Source of the DNA: Spirochaetales bacterium
GTDB taxonomy: Bacteria > Spirochaetota > Spirochaetia > SZUA-6 > DRHE01
Reading direction: 5' to 3'
NCBI GenBank assembly: GCA_030604195.1
Contig: JAUVWI010000033.1
Span: 1-35,998 of the forward strand
Length of the DNA stretch: 35,998 nt
Below the pieces are notes generated by a model. The model saw only the letters and a program-made list of their open reading frames with translations. It was not told the origin of the DNA and made no database searches. Positions within the stretch are counted from its first letter, which is position 1. The number at the start of each line of letters is the position of its first letter. This document shows, in pieces, positions 8,346 through 17,284 of the stretch. A program made the position numbers and the translations under genes.

Positions 8346-11078
8346 TCACCCCAGAATAAAATTATGCCGGCAGATGCCCTGATAGGGGCAGAAGCGGCAA
8401 TTGATTTTTTTTGCAGCTATTGCCATGGAAAAATCCCCGCGTTCAATATTTTCGATCATACCATCTATTGTTTCAGCCAGGTTCCGCCCGGCATACTCCT
8501 GAAGTTCAGGCTCATTGTCCAGCACCATAATGTATTTTTTCTCTTCCATTGAATAATAGGCCGCCCAATCCGTTTTTCTTCCCGAAGTTGACAATAGGAG
8601 AATATAGAAGGGTATCTGAAAGGAGGTAGGCCGGGTTCCGAAGATATCCCCGCTTTTTGGTGTTCTGCTTTTTTTGTAATCCACCACTCCCATGCCCTTG
8701 CTGTTCTCAGCTATCCGGTCAATGCGGCCGGTGAGCTTTACCTTTCTGCTTTCCGGCTCAAGAGAAAGAGTGAGCAATTTTTCAACATCAATTATTCTCT
8801 GCTCCGGAAATATCTTCATATCAACATCCAACAGGGCCAGGGCCAGGCCTTCTATATTCCGCCATTTCTCCCGCCAGAGAGGAAAGACCGGCAGGGGCTG
8901 ATTGCGGCTGTAACTTTTGAGTACTCCGCCGGTGAAATCCTTTAGCTGGACTTGATAGAGGGTAAAACTATCTCTTTCTAAATGTCCGCCCCGCTCTATT
9001 ACCCATTGATAGAAGCGGCGGTAGATTTCATGGAGGATATTGCCGGTCTCCCTGGCTTCCCAGTTTTCCGGCAGGTAGCTCTCTTCATCTATGGCCAGGC
9101 CGCGGTCAAGTAAAAAATTGAAGGCGCAATTATCATACTGCTCCAGGCTTGAAGGGGAGATTACCAGATATCCCTCTCTGCGGCGCAGCCGGCGGTTGAT
9201 CACTCTGCTCTGTTCCTGGTCAAGGGGAGTGTTCCATAGGTTGAGGCTCTTAGCTTTCAGAGAGGTCTTTTCGGCCCGGCTAAAGCCCTGAAGCTGGCCG
9301 CGGTAAAGCCTCTCAGGTCCTGCAGCCTGCTTCCCTGCCCAGAGCGCCCTCTCGCTACTGTAAGGATCGGAGAGCCGCTCCTCCTCTCTTTCACTGAAAT
9401 CGGAAATAGCGCCCGAGGTAACAAAGTGGGCAGGTGGAAGAGAAATCCCTGAGTAGGATTTACGGGCATAACTGAAAAAGACCTCCTGGCCGGACAGGGA
9501 ATAGAGGCGGATAAAGGGAGCGGAGAGGTCATATTCCCCGGTTGATAAAATATCCGCCAGGCTGTACTCCTCATGGATGTTGAGAAAAGGATAGGGCTTG
9601 ATTATATGTTCAGTGCCGGACTGGCAGGCATTGACAATAAAATGATACTTTGGGCGGATCGCAGCGGCCAGCCGGTAGGGATAGACTGCAATACCGGGCG
9701 GAAGATCGCCTGGTGCATAGGGCTTCTCCTCCAGATAGGCAACCAGGATGGCAAAGGGGGAGGAAAACTGACGGCTGTCGCAGCGGGCGGCGGCGGTGAT
9801 CAGCTCGTTTAAAGCCTTCAGGGAGAATTGGAATACCTTGAGCTCTTCTTCGTTGAAATCAGCAGTGGAAAGAAAAGAATCGCTGAAGCTTAACAGCTTT
9901 TCTTTAAGAACATTGAAATCCTTGCTTTCTGCTATAGCTTGCAGACTGCTCTTCAGCCGCTTGAAATAGCCGGCTATCTCCCCTATTTCCGCACTTTCAA
10001 AACCGCCCTGCAGCTCAGAAGATGCCAATGCCTTTTTAATATTTTCCTGCCACAGATCGATCTTCACACCTGGGGTGGAATAATTCCTGAATACACGGTA
10101 ATAAACTGCGAAGCGGATCAGCTTGCGGTTGAGCTGTTCTTTTTTCCAGGGAAGAGCATAATTAAACAGCAGGGCTTTTAATGATTCTATGCTGAAGCCT
10201 GAGTCTATACAGCCCTTCATGTCACCGAATAGTCTTGCCTGGGGATAGCGCAATACCGGTTTACTCTGGTGCAACTGTAAAGGCACTTCATGGAGCCTGG
10301 AGAGCAGCAGAAGCCGGCTTTCCAGCTGCTCTAAAGCCGGTACAGAGATCGCTATTTCCGCCGGCTCCACCTGGTTGTCCAATAGCGCCCCGATTTTGAG
10401 CAGGACCCGGGTAAGTTCCTCTTCTGAGTTTTCGAAAGAGGTGAGCTTAAGCTCCGGAAGGGTAGCTTCATCAGCGAGGGATATAATTTTTATTTCAGGA
10501 TGGTTGCTGAGCCATCCTTTTCTGTTGAGATAATGAAAGTCAGCGAGTATTTCCGGGTAAAAGAGAAGATAATTGAAATTATTAACCTCCAACCATGGCT
10601 GTTCATAACCCGGTTCAAAGAAGCGGCCCGCCTCCAGGAACTCAAGATACTTATCCAGGAGCAGCAGCAGGTCTTTCTTTTTGCCGGCTTCTATTCCCTG
10701 GTCCAGGCGGGGAATATCAGAGATCCTGTTCAGGTAGGGCAGGATCTTTCTCAAGGTAGTAATCTGCAAAGGGGAGTATTCAGCATAGTCCCTGGGAATA
10801 ATGGAGCGGAAAAAGCTTTTTTCCCTGTTTTCCGCGAGCAGGTGGTGCAGGAAAAGGATTCGCGCCGCTTCATTTACCGGCCGGAAAGCGGGAAGAGAAT
10901 ATTTGAAAGTGATTTTTTTAAAGTGATCCCAGGAAATAAAGCGCTCATGGCTCAATGTCCTGCGGTGAGTGAAAGAAAAAGATCTTTTCAGCCAGAAGCG
11001 GGATGCGGTTTCAGAGGGAAAAACGAATATTGTATCTCTCTTTTCTATATATTGTTTTATGCTTTGAAGCAGTTGCAT
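8346..11078 (-). CDS. addB: AddB-type nuclease/helicase-like subunit with Fe-S cysteines
   Basis: 910 residues, the partner of AddA. The N-terminus (FVFPSETASRFWLKR) matches the position of the AddB/RexB nucleotide site but lacks a Walker A Gly-Lys-Thr. ATP use by this subunit is therefore doubtful, as in the AddB branch with degenerate helicase motifs. The C-terminal PD-(D/E)XK nuclease is intact: Asp787 (LTGRIDRIAE) and Asp800-Tyr-Lys802 (VVDYKKS). Four cysteines flank it, Cys651 (YDNCAFNFLL) and Cys894, Cys897, Cys903 (NCRFCPYQGICRH). This is the 4Fe-4S arrangement of AddB and Cas4-like nucleases. Its ATG lies directly after the era stop codon with no gap and no clear ribosome site, so translation is probably coupled to era. 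Confidence 0.82.
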   Translation of the reverse strand: MQLLQSIKQYIEKRDTIFVFPSETASRFWLKRSFSFTHRRTLSHERFISWDHFKKITFKYSLPAFRPVNEAARILFLHHLLAENREKSFFRSIIPRDYAEYSPLQITTLRKILPYLNRISDIPRLDQGIEAGKKKDLLLLLDKYLEFLEAGRFFEPGYEQPWLEVNNFNYLLFYPEILADFHYLNRKGWLSNHPEIKIISLADEATLPELKLTSFENSEEELTRVLLKIGALLDNQVEPAEIAISVPALEQLESRLLLLSRLHEVPLQLHQSKPVLRYPQARLFGDMKGCIDSGFSIESLKALLFNYALPWKKEQLNRKLIRFAVYYRVFRNYSTPGVKIDLWQENIKKALASSELQGGFESAEIGEIAGYFKRLKSSLQAIAESKDFNVLKEKLLSFSDSFLSTADFNEEELKVFQFSLKALNELITAAARCDSRQFSSPFAILVAYLEEKPYAPGDLPPGIAVYPYRLAAAIRPKYHFIVNACQSGTEHIIKPYPFLNIHEEYSLADILSTGEYDLSAPFIRLYSLSGQEVFFSYARKSYSGISLPPAHFVTSGAISDFSEREEERLSDPYSSERALWAGKQAAGPERLYRGQLQGFSRAEKTSLKAKSLNLWNTPLDQEQSRVINRRLRRREGYLVISPSSLEQYDNCAFNFLLDRGLAIDEESYLPENWEARETGNILHEIYRRFYQWVIERGGHLERDSFTLYQVQLKDFTGGVLKSYSRNQPLPVFPLWREKWRNIEGLALALLDVDMKIFPEQRIIDVEKLLTLSLEPESRKVKLTGRIDRIAENSKGMGVVDYKKSRTPKSGDIFGTRPTSFQIPFYILLLSTSGRKTDWAAYYSMEEKKYIMVLDNEPELQEYAGRNLAETIDGMIENIERGDFSMAIAAKKINCRFCPYQGICRHNFILG

Positions 11079-11954
11079 TTAACTGATAAGCTTTTTCAGG
11101 AGCTGCTCATTCTTTCGCCATTTGGGCCTTACCTTTACCCTGACGTCGAGCTTCACCTGGTAGGGAAAGAGATCATTCAGCTCTTCCGTTGCCTGCCGTA
11201 CGACATCGCGAATAAGCTCTCCCTTTTTACCCACTACTATTCCTTTTTGTGAATCACGCTCAACACAGATGAATATCCTCGCCCAGAGCTGAGTCCCCTG
11301 GTTGTGCATCTCCATATCAGCCACTTCAACATAGATCTGGTGGGGAATCTCCTGCCTGGTCAGGTTGATCACTTTTTCTCTGACCACCTCGGAAATCCTG
11401 AACGCAGGGTCCTGGTCGGTGTAATAATCCAGGGGGTAAAAGGGTTCGCCATTGGGAGCTGTCAGCAGTATGACTGCGGCCAGGGCCTCAACGCCGCTGC
11501 CGGTAAGGGCGGAGATTTCATGTATGGGCACCTGCTTAAGTTTATCTTTGATCAGCTCCAGGTAATCGTCCCTGTAGTTCTTCTTTATATCGATCTTATT
11601 TAAAGCGATTATCAGAGGGCCCTTAAACCCGGCCAGCAACTCCAGCAGCTCTCTCTCTTCTTCACCGGGCCTGCGGCTGACATCCAGGAGGTAGAGCGCC
11701 TGGTCAACATCCTGTAATGTGGAAAGTAGCAGACCCTTAAGATGAAGGTTGAAGCGCTGCTCCGATTGATAGAAGCCCGGAGTATCTACAAAAACCAGTT
11801 GACCCTCTTTGGAGTTGTAAATACCCCTTACCCGGTTGCGCGTGGTCTGGGGGTGGCTGGAGACAATGGATATTTTTTCCCCGCAAACCTGGTTGATAAA
11901 GGTCGATTTTCCGGTTGAAGGTCTTCCCACCAGGGCGATAAATGATGCTTTCAT
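11079..11954 (-). CDS. era: GTPase Era, 30S ribosome assembly factor
   Basis: 291 residues. Era binds the 3' end of 16S rRNA and checks maturation of the small subunit. G1 is GRPSTGKST (residues 10-18), with Ser-Thr where most Era proteins have Asn-Val. G3 is VDTPGF, G4 is NKID and G5 is SALTG. The C-terminal KH domain contains IVVGKKGELIRDV. Length and order are normal for the family. The start ATG 11954 lies 2 bases after the HD-GYP stop codon, and addB begins immediately after the era stop, so all are in one transcript. The unusual feature is its placement between a c-di-GMP enzyme and recombination genes. Confidence 0.95.
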   Translation of the reverse strand: MKASFIALVGRPSTGKSTFINQVCGEKISIVSSHPQTTRNRVRGIYNSKEGQLVFVDTPGFYQSEQRFNLHLKGLLLSTLQDVDQALYLLDVSRRPGEEERELLELLAGFKGPLIIALNKIDIKKNYRDDYLELIKDKLKQVPIHEISALTGSGVEALAAVILLTAPNGEPFYPLDYYTDQDPAFRISEVVREKVINLTRQEIPHQIYVEVADMEMHNQGTQLWARIFICVERDSQKGIVVGKKGELIRDVVRQATEELNDLFPYQVKLDVRVKVRPKWRKNEQLLKKLIS

Positions 11955-11956
11955 GG

Positions 11957-13486
11957 CTAATCGGAAAATCTCGCCGCTATCTGAGAGATTTCATTTTCCG
12001 CCTCGCAGAAAAAATCAGCCAGCACGGGACAGAATTGTTTTCCCCTCTGTTCCTTGATTTCCTGAATTGCCCGCTCATGGGGCCAGGCCTCTTTATAGGG
12101 ACGCTTGCTGGTTAAGGCGTCATAGACATCGGCGATTGCCACAATACGGGCGCTTAAGGGTATGTCCTGGCCTGCCAGGGAGTTAGGATAGCCGCTGCCG
12201 TCGAATTTTTCATGGTGGTAGAGGGCTACAGCGGCAGCCAGGGTCAGAAAGGACTGTTCACCCAGTTCCTTGTCGGCTTTGCTTAAAATAGTCCAGCCCC
12301 AGACGGTATGTTGCTTCATAATATCCCATTCCTCAGGAAGCAGCTTGCCCGGCTTGAGAAGGATGCTGTCCGGCACTGCCACCTTTCCGATATCATGGAG
12401 CATACTGGAAAGGTAAAGATCGGAAACATAAGAATCACTGATCCGGAAAGTGAAGGGATCTTTCTCCTTTACCTTCCTGGCCAGAAGGCCGGTAAACTCA
12501 CAGATGCGCTGCAGGTGGTTGCCTGTTTCCGCGTCCCTGTATTCAGCCAGGCGGGCCAGGGCTTTAATGGACGCGCTCTGGGTTTTCTGCAGCAGCTCAG
12601 TGGCGGCTATGATCCGGTCATTCAGTAATTCCTGGATCTCCAGAGCTTCCCGGTTTTCCCGGTTAAGGCGCACCATCTCGGTGATGTCAAAGAAGACCCC
12701 GAGAATAAATGATTCGGTAATATGCATAATCGAATCGCTGACTTCCAATAATCCGCCTTCTCCCGTTCGGATCTGCAGGTTGTAATTATTTATTTCTCCC
12801 TTGTTCAGAATGGTTTGGAATTCGTGCTTCCTCTTTTCCGGCTCGACAAAGAACTCAGCATCATTGTTCAGATCGGAAAGATTCGGGTATTTTACCAGGT
12901 CAAGAAAAGCCTGGTTGGCGTGGATAAACCAGCCATCCTTTCCGGCTATATAGAGGGGGAAGTTAAAAGTATCAATCAGCAGCCTTAAACCCCGTCGTTG
13001 TATGCCTGAGAGTTTTTTGATATTTGCTTCCAGGAGTACATCGGTAAAGGCTTCTATCCTGTTAATCTTCTCTTTTAAAAAGTCTGCCTCCAGTAAACTT
13101 TTTAGTCTACAGGAAACCAGATCAATCTCCAGTTTGTATTTTGCCAACTGCTCTGAACGCGCCATGAAAAGAAGCAGGACAAGGAGCTTTCCTTCTTCAC
13201 TTTGAATGATATGACCGTAAGCCTCCTGTCCTTTAAGCTGTTCTTTAAGGGAGGCGGGAATAGGCCAGTTAAGCTCTACCTCCAATACTTCAAGAGGTAC
13301 AAAGATGTCATTTAGCTCACCGCCGGCTGCTGCTTCATTGCCGGGACGGATGAAAAAAATATCTTTCACTTCCATAACACGCTCAAGCCAGCGTTTCAGG
13401 GTATGGATCTGTGCTTCTGTGTCACTCCGGCGAAAGCCAACCGGGTGCGGCTGTGCTTCTATTGTGATACTTTTTCCTTCTTGCAT
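11957..13486 (-). CDS. PAS-HD-GYP domain protein, predicted cyclic-di-GMP phosphodiesterase
   Basis: 509 residues, predicted to hydrolyse c-di-GMP. The first ~165 residues show no family I recognise. A PAS domain follows (about 175-290, with DGWFIHANQAFLDLV), then a short helical linker and the HD-GYP domain (about 310-505). Key motifs: His364-Asp365 (SMLHDIGKVAVPD), His424-His425 (YHHEKFDGSGYP), and ARIVAIADVYDALTSKRPY. All metal ligands appear intact, so activity is expected. There is no membrane segment. The start at ATG 13486 has no obvious ribosome site, and a promoter must lie in the short gap before apbE (13487-13621). It is the first gene of the four-gene operon with era and addBA, which ties a second-messenger enzyme to repair genes. 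Confidence 0.88.
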   Translation of the reverse strand: MQEGKSITIEAQPHPVGFRRSDTEAQIHTLKRWLERVMEVKDIFFIRPGNEAAAGGELNDIFVPLEVLEVELNWPIPASLKEQLKGQEAYGHIIQSEEGKLLVLLLFMARSEQLAKYKLEIDLVSCRLKSLLEADFLKEKINRIEAFTDVLLEANIKKLSGIQRRGLRLLIDTFNFPLYIAGKDGWFIHANQAFLDLVKYPNLSDLNNDAEFFVEPEKRKHEFQTILNKGEINNYNLQIRTGEGGLLEVSDSIMHITESFILGVFFDITEMVRLNRENREALEIQELLNDRIIAATELLQKTQSASIKALARLAEYRDAETGNHLQRICEFTGLLARKVKEKDPFTFRISDSYVSDLYLSSMLHDIGKVAVPDSILLKPGKLLPEEWDIMKQHTVWGWTILSKADKELGEQSFLTLAAAVALYHHEKFDGSGYPNSLAGQDIPLSARIVAIADVYDALTSKRPYKEAWPHERAIQEIKEQRGKQFCPVLADFFCEAENEISQIAARFSD

Positions 13487-13621
13487 GCTGACTGCATTAT
13501 TGTCCAGTTATCCTTTATAATCAATAGACTTCGCTCTTAAACCACTTTGCCGATAGAGCCGGCAGGCTTGAAAGGGGCGGCTCTTTGCGTTATCGTGGGC
13601 TTCTATCGGGGGCTATTCGCT

Positions 13622-14668
13622 ATGATAAAAAAGATGAAAGGTCTGCTGCTTTTTTTTACACTGCCTCTCTGTTTAATCTCCTGCCGTGCTTCATTATATA
13701 AAGAAACGCGTCTTTCCATGTCCACCCTGGTTACCGTCCTGGTTTCGGCGGTGGCTGAACCTGATTGGCAGGAGCTGTTTTCCGGCGCTGAAAATGAGGC
13801 TGCTCTTTTTGATCACCGCCTGCCGGGAAGCCCCCTTAAAGAGTTGAATGATGGCAGGAGCCCGGAACTGCCGGTAGAGTTGATCAAGGTGCTGCGTTTG
13901 GCCATGGAAATAGCTGAGCAGTCAGACGGCGCGTTTGACCCCACTATTCTTCCTTTAATCAGTCTCTGGAATTTCGATTCAGGCGGTGAGCTGCCCCATG
14001 AAGAAGAGATCCTGGCGGCTCGGAACATGGTGGATTATCGGCTGGTTAAGATCGATGCACAGGGTGCAGTTGAATTACCGTCCTGTTACGGTTTTGACCT
14101 GGGGGGAATTGCCAAAGGTGCGGTTGTTGATCAGATTGCGGCTTATCTGAATGAAGAGGGATATGAGAATTTTCTGATCGATGCGGGGGGCGACATTCTG
14201 CTTTCCGGCTTAAAGCGGGGCAAAGAACCCTGGAGTATCGGCATTCGCCACCCGCGCAGCAGGGATAAACTTATCGGGCTTCTCCCCCTGGGGGGGGCGG
14301 GAGAGAGCCGGGCGGTGGTTACCTCCGGAGATTATGAGCGCTATTTTGAATATGGGGGTAAGCGATATCATCATATCCTTGATCCACGCAGCGGTTATCC
14401 TGCGGAGAGCTCTATCTCGGTTACTGTTATCGCCGCCACTTGTGCCCGGGCCGATGGACTGGCCACAGCTGTTTTTGTTCTGGGCCCGGATCAGGGGCTG
14501 GAGCTGCTGGAGGGGCTGCCGGGTGTTGAAGGAATGATAATTGCTGAAGGTATGCCGGGTTCCCGGGAATACCTGATACGTACAACTTCAGCTTTTCCGC
14601 TTACGGCCGAAGAGCTTGATCGGGCGGCCGAAGAGATGCACTCCCCGGAGGGCAGGGAGACAAACTGA
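13622..14668 (+). CDS. apbE: FAD:protein FMN transferase, lipoprotein
   Basis: 348 residues. ApbE attaches FMN covalently to Thr residues of periplasmic or membrane flavoproteins such as Rnf or Nqr subunits. The N-terminus is a lipoprotein signal (hydrophobic core then LISC, with Cys21 as lipidation site). Family motifs: YGFDLGGIAKGAVVDQI, FLIDAGGDILLSG, VTSGDYERYF, HHILDPRSGYPAE and CARADGLATAVFVLG. ATG 13622 is chosen over TTG 13547 because it gives the signal peptide directly and GGGGG lies 9 bases upstream. No target flavoprotein (Rnf/Nqr) is present in this window. It converges on mtnP with a gap of 6 bases. Confidence 0.92.
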   Translation: MIKKMKGLLLFFTLPLCLISCRASLYKETRLSMSTLVTVLVSAVAEPDWQELFSGAENEAALFDHRLPGSPLKELNDGRSPELPVELIKVLRLAMEIAEQSDGAFDPTILPLISLWNFDSGGELPHEEEILAARNMVDYRLVKIDAQGAVELPSCYGFDLGGIAKGAVVDQIAAYLNEEGYENFLIDAGGDILLSGLKRGKEPWSIGIRHPRSRDKLIGLLPLGGAGESRAVVTSGDYERYFEYGGKRYHHILDPRSGYPAESSISVTVIAATCARADGLATAVFVLGPDQGLELLEGLPGVEGMIIAEGMPGSREYLIRTTSAFPLTAEELDRAAEEMHSPEGRETN

Positions 14669-14674
14669 GCAGCA

Positions 14675-15550
14675 TTACGCTTTCCTGGGCCTGTCCCAGT
14701 ATTTCCCATAGAAGAGTGAGAGCCTCCGCCTGGCCTGTTCGGGAATCTGGTCCGGACTGGTAATTATAGCATTCCCGGCCGCCTGGCCGCAGAGGCAGCT
14801 TCCCTTTTTCGAAAGCTCTGTAATCATTTCAGGAATTACCAGCTGTATGTTCTCGGTGTTCTTTTCCATTACCTTAATTACCATATCTACGGTAACGCTC
14901 TCCTCGCTCTCTTTCCAGCAGTCGTAATCCGTAACCATGGCGATCAGCGAGAAACAGATTTCCGCCTCACGGGCGAGCTTGGCCTCGGGAAGCGCGGTCA
15001 TACCGATAAGCTGGGCGCCCCAGCTTCGATAGAGCATTGATTCAGCGCGGGTGGAGAATAACGGTCCCTCCATGCAGACTAATGTGCCGCGGGTATGCAG
15101 GGAGCTGCCGTGTTTCTCAATTACCAGGATAATGGACTCACGCATTGCAGGACAATAGGGCTCGGCAAAGGCCACATGACCCACAACACCCTGGCCGAAA
15201 AAACTATTTTCCCTGCCTCTGGTTCGGTCAATCAGTTGATCGCAGACTGCAAAATCACCGGGACGGTAATCTTCATCCAGAGAGCCAACAGCGCTTACGG
15301 CAAGAATCTGTTCTACGCCTAGTGATTTTAGAGCCCAGATATTTGCCCTATAAGGTATTTCCGAGGGCAGCAGGTGGTGACCGCGGCCGTGGCGGGGCAG
15401 GAAGGCGATTTTCTCGCCGCTTATCTCAACTATCGAAATAAGATCAGAGGGCAGACCAAAGGGCGTTGGAACTTCAACCCGTTCAATGAAGCGGGCATTC
15501 TTCATGGCATAGAGCCCGCTGCCGCCGATGATTGCAAAATTGATCTCCAT
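14675..15550 (-). CDS. mtnP: S-methyl-5'-thioadenosine phosphorylase
   Basis: 291 residues, splitting methylthioadenosine into adenine and methylthioribose-1-phosphate, the entry to methionine salvage. Motifs: AIIGGSGLY near the N-terminus, the phosphate-binding stretch PRHGRGHHLLPSEIPYRAN, SAVGSL, CMEGPLFSTRAES, GMTALPEAKLAREAEI, and VTDYDCW, whose Asp selects a 6-amino purine. The longer frame begins upstream at 15583. I place the start at ATG 15550 because AAGGAG lies 6 bases before it and the protein then begins MEINFAIIGGSG as usual. It diverges from the ClpP-family gene over a short AT-rich region with a palindrome. No other salvage gene is nearby. Confidence 0.92.
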   Translation of the reverse strand: MEINFAIIGGSGLYAMKNARFIERVEVPTPFGLPSDLISIVEISGEKIAFLPRHGRGHHLLPSEIPYRANIWALKSLGVEQILAVSAVGSLDEDYRPGDFAVCDQLIDRTRGRENSFFGQGVVGHVAFAEPYCPAMRESIILVIEKHGSSLHTRGTLVCMEGPLFSTRAESMLYRSWGAQLIGMTALPEAKLAREAEICFSLIAMVTDYDCWKESEESVTVDMVIKVMEKNTENIQLVIPEMITELSKKGSCLCGQAAGNAIITSPDQIPEQARRRLSLFYGKYWDRPRKA

Positions 15551-15592
15551 ATTATTCTCCTTAAGCGCTAAAGGTTTTCCCATATTTTTATA

Positions 15593-15621
15593 TTGAAATT
15601 TCCCTTTTCAATCTATATATT
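15593..15621 (+). promoter_or_regulatory. Promoter of the ClpP-family gene, with palindromic -35 region
   Basis: TTGAAA (15593-15598), 17 bases, TATATT (15616-15621). The -35 lies inside an inverted repeat ATTGAAA-7 bases-TTTCAAT (15592-15612), whose other arm gives TTGAAA on the minus strand facing mtnP. The minus-strand -10 is poor. Predicted transcription start is near 15628, only about 2 bases before ATG 15630. Confidence 0.6.
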
Positions 15622-15629
15622 GTAATCCT

Positions 15630-16238
15630 ATGGTAAATCAAAAATACTCAAATGAAAAGGAAGAGGACGTTAAAGAAGGCGAATCTTCTTTGATACACAA
15701 AATCCTGAAAACCCGGAACATTCTGCTATCCGGGGAAATCAATAAATCTTTAGCTGAACGTATTATCCGCCAGTTAATATTGCTGGAGGCTGAAAATGAC
15801 GAACCCATAAAGGTATTTATCGATTCACCGGGCGGAGATGCAGATGCCGGCTATGCAATTTTCGATATGATGCGTTTTGTTAAGCCTCCTATATATACCA
15901 TCGGCATGGGACTGGTGGCCAGCGCCGGAGCGATTATTCTTCTGGCCGCACCTAAAGAGCGCCGTCTGGGTCTTCCCAATGCCCACTTTCTGATCCACCA
16001 GCCGCTTAGCGGCATGCGCGGCGTAGCCACTGAAATAGAGATACATGCCCATGAATTGGATAAGCTGAGCCAGAGGATTAATATTCTAATCGCAACGGAA
16101 ACAGGGCAGCCGTTGAAAAAAGTGGAAAAGGACACTGACCGGGATTTCTGGATGAATTCCGAAGAAGCCAGGGATTATGGACTCATAGAGCGAATAATTC
16201 TCAGGCGTGATGAGCTGGAACAGAACACAGAAATATAA
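15630..16238 (+). CDS. ClpP-family serine protease subunit
   Basis: 202 residues with the ClpP fold: FIDSPGGDADAGYAIFDMM, IYTIGMGLVASAGAIILLA, LIHQPLSG and DTDRDFWM. The catalytic triad is Ser98, His123 and Asp168. It differs from the canonical enzyme in having ASAG instead of ASMG at the active serine, and in a charged 20-residue N-terminus that lacks the usual ClpP axial-loop sequence. It is therefore probably a second ClpP paralogue rather than the main one. No clpX or clpA neighbour is present. ATG 15630 has no ribosome site and lies about 2 bases from the predicted transcription start, so the message may be leaderless. A TTG further in (about 15690) is the alternative start. Confidence 0.8.
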   Translation: MVNQKYSNEKEEDVKEGESSLIHKILKTRNILLSGEINKSLAERIIRQLILLEAENDEPIKVFIDSPGGDADAGYAIFDMMRFVKPPIYTIGMGLVASAGAIILLAAPKERRLGLPNAHFLIHQPLSGMRGVATEIEIHAHELDKLSQRINILIATETGQPLKKVEKDTDRDFWMNSEEARDYGLIERIILRRDELEQNTEI

Positions 16239-16255
16239 ACTCGTGCAGGTGTTTG

Positions 16256-17284
16256 ATGGTGCCTAAACGCTTAATTCTAATAAGCCTGTTATTATTTATC
16301 CTCCCCCTCTCTCTATTTCCAGAGTCAAAAATAACCATAATGTCCTATAATGTTCATAATCTCTTTGATGATGTGGACGATGGCAGCGAGTATGCTGAGT
16401 TCAAAAGCGATAAGTCCATCTGGGGCGCTGAGCAGTTTGAGAAGAAACTCAAAACTATAGCCCAGGCAATTCGAAAATCCTGCTTTAAGGGTGCGGATGT
16501 TATCGCCCTGCAGGAGGTGGAGAACCTTAATGCCCTCCGGCTGCTGCGGGAGCGCTATCTAAAGGGTATGGGCTACAATTATGCGGTTATCGCGCCCCAG
16601 GATGGCGTTGCCGTGAGGGTGGCCCTGTTGAGCCGTATTCCTATACGGCAAGTGCGCTGCCACAGCATGGTTGAATGGCGGGGGAGACCCCTGCGTAATA
16701 TTCTTGAGGCTGAGCTTGAATATAAGGGAAACACTTTTTTCATTTTCAACAACCACTGGAAGTCAAAGTCAGGCGGTGTGCGTCAGACTGAAGAGGCCCG
16801 TTTGTATGCGGCCTCAGTAATTCTACGGCGCATCAGATCCATTTTGGAAGAAAAGCCGGATGCGGATATAGTTATTCTTGGTGATTTTAATGAAAATGTG
16901 GAGGAATACCTGGAAGTGAAAGATGGAGCGAATCGCGGCGGTTATCAGACAGCCCTTATACCCATATCTGCACCATTTAAGGAAAGCTATGGCGCCTCCA
17001 GCATCTTCTTAGCAGACCGGCCTGAGGCTGCCGGTCTATTTAACGGCAAACTTCTTTTCTATGAGCCCTGGTATGAGCTTGATCTGCAGGAACGGGGAAG
17101 CTACCTCTTTCAAGGAAGGTGGCAGACACCGGATCACATCCTGCTTTCCTCCGGCCTCTTTGACGGGCAGGGGTTGACATATCAGCCGGGGGATTTCAAA
17201 GTAGAAAAATCGGATATTATGCTTAAATGGGTCTATTCAGATCACCTGCCGCTGATTATTAGCTTAAGAATTGCAGGGTCTTAA
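16256..17284 (+). CDS. Exported endonuclease/exonuclease/phosphatase-fold protein
   Basis: 342 residues. A signal peptide (PKRLILISLLLFILPLSLFP) precedes an EEP (DNase I / exonuclease III) fold. Motifs in order: IMSYNVHNLFDD, ALQEVEN, FNNHWKSKSGG, ILGDFNE, and SDHLPLI at the end. Metal and catalytic positions (Asn, Glu, His, Asp-x-Asn, Asp-His) are therefore all present. The substrate could be extracellular nucleic acid or a phosphoester; the sequence does not decide. ATG 16256 is preferred to the adjacent TTG 16253. The gene follows the ClpP paralogue by 17 bases. Its stop codon was created by a 17-bp tandem duplication (17263-17295); without it the frame would end right at the argJ start. 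Confidence 0.85.
   Translation: MVPKRLILISLLLFILPLSLFPESKITIMSYNVHNLFDDVDDGSEYAEFKSDKSIWGAEQFEKKLKTIAQAIRKSCFKGADVIALQEVENLNALRLLRERYLKGMGYNYAVIAPQDGVAVRVALLSRIPIRQVRCHSMVEWRGRPLRNILEAELEYKGNTFFIFNNHWKSKSGGVRQTEEARLYAASVILRRIRSILEEKPDADIVILGDFNENVEEYLEVKDGANRGGYQTALIPISAPFKESYGASSIFLADRPEAAGLFNGKLLFYEPWYELDLQERGSYLFQGRWQTPDHILLSSGLFDGQGLTYQPGDFKVEKSDIMLKWVYSDHLPLIISLRIAGS

Noticed and set aside
10500..11252. A 250-codon open frame on the plus strand
   Set aside because: It lies antisense to addB and the end of era, has no ribosome site, and its sequence is the low-complexity shadow expected opposite a real gene.
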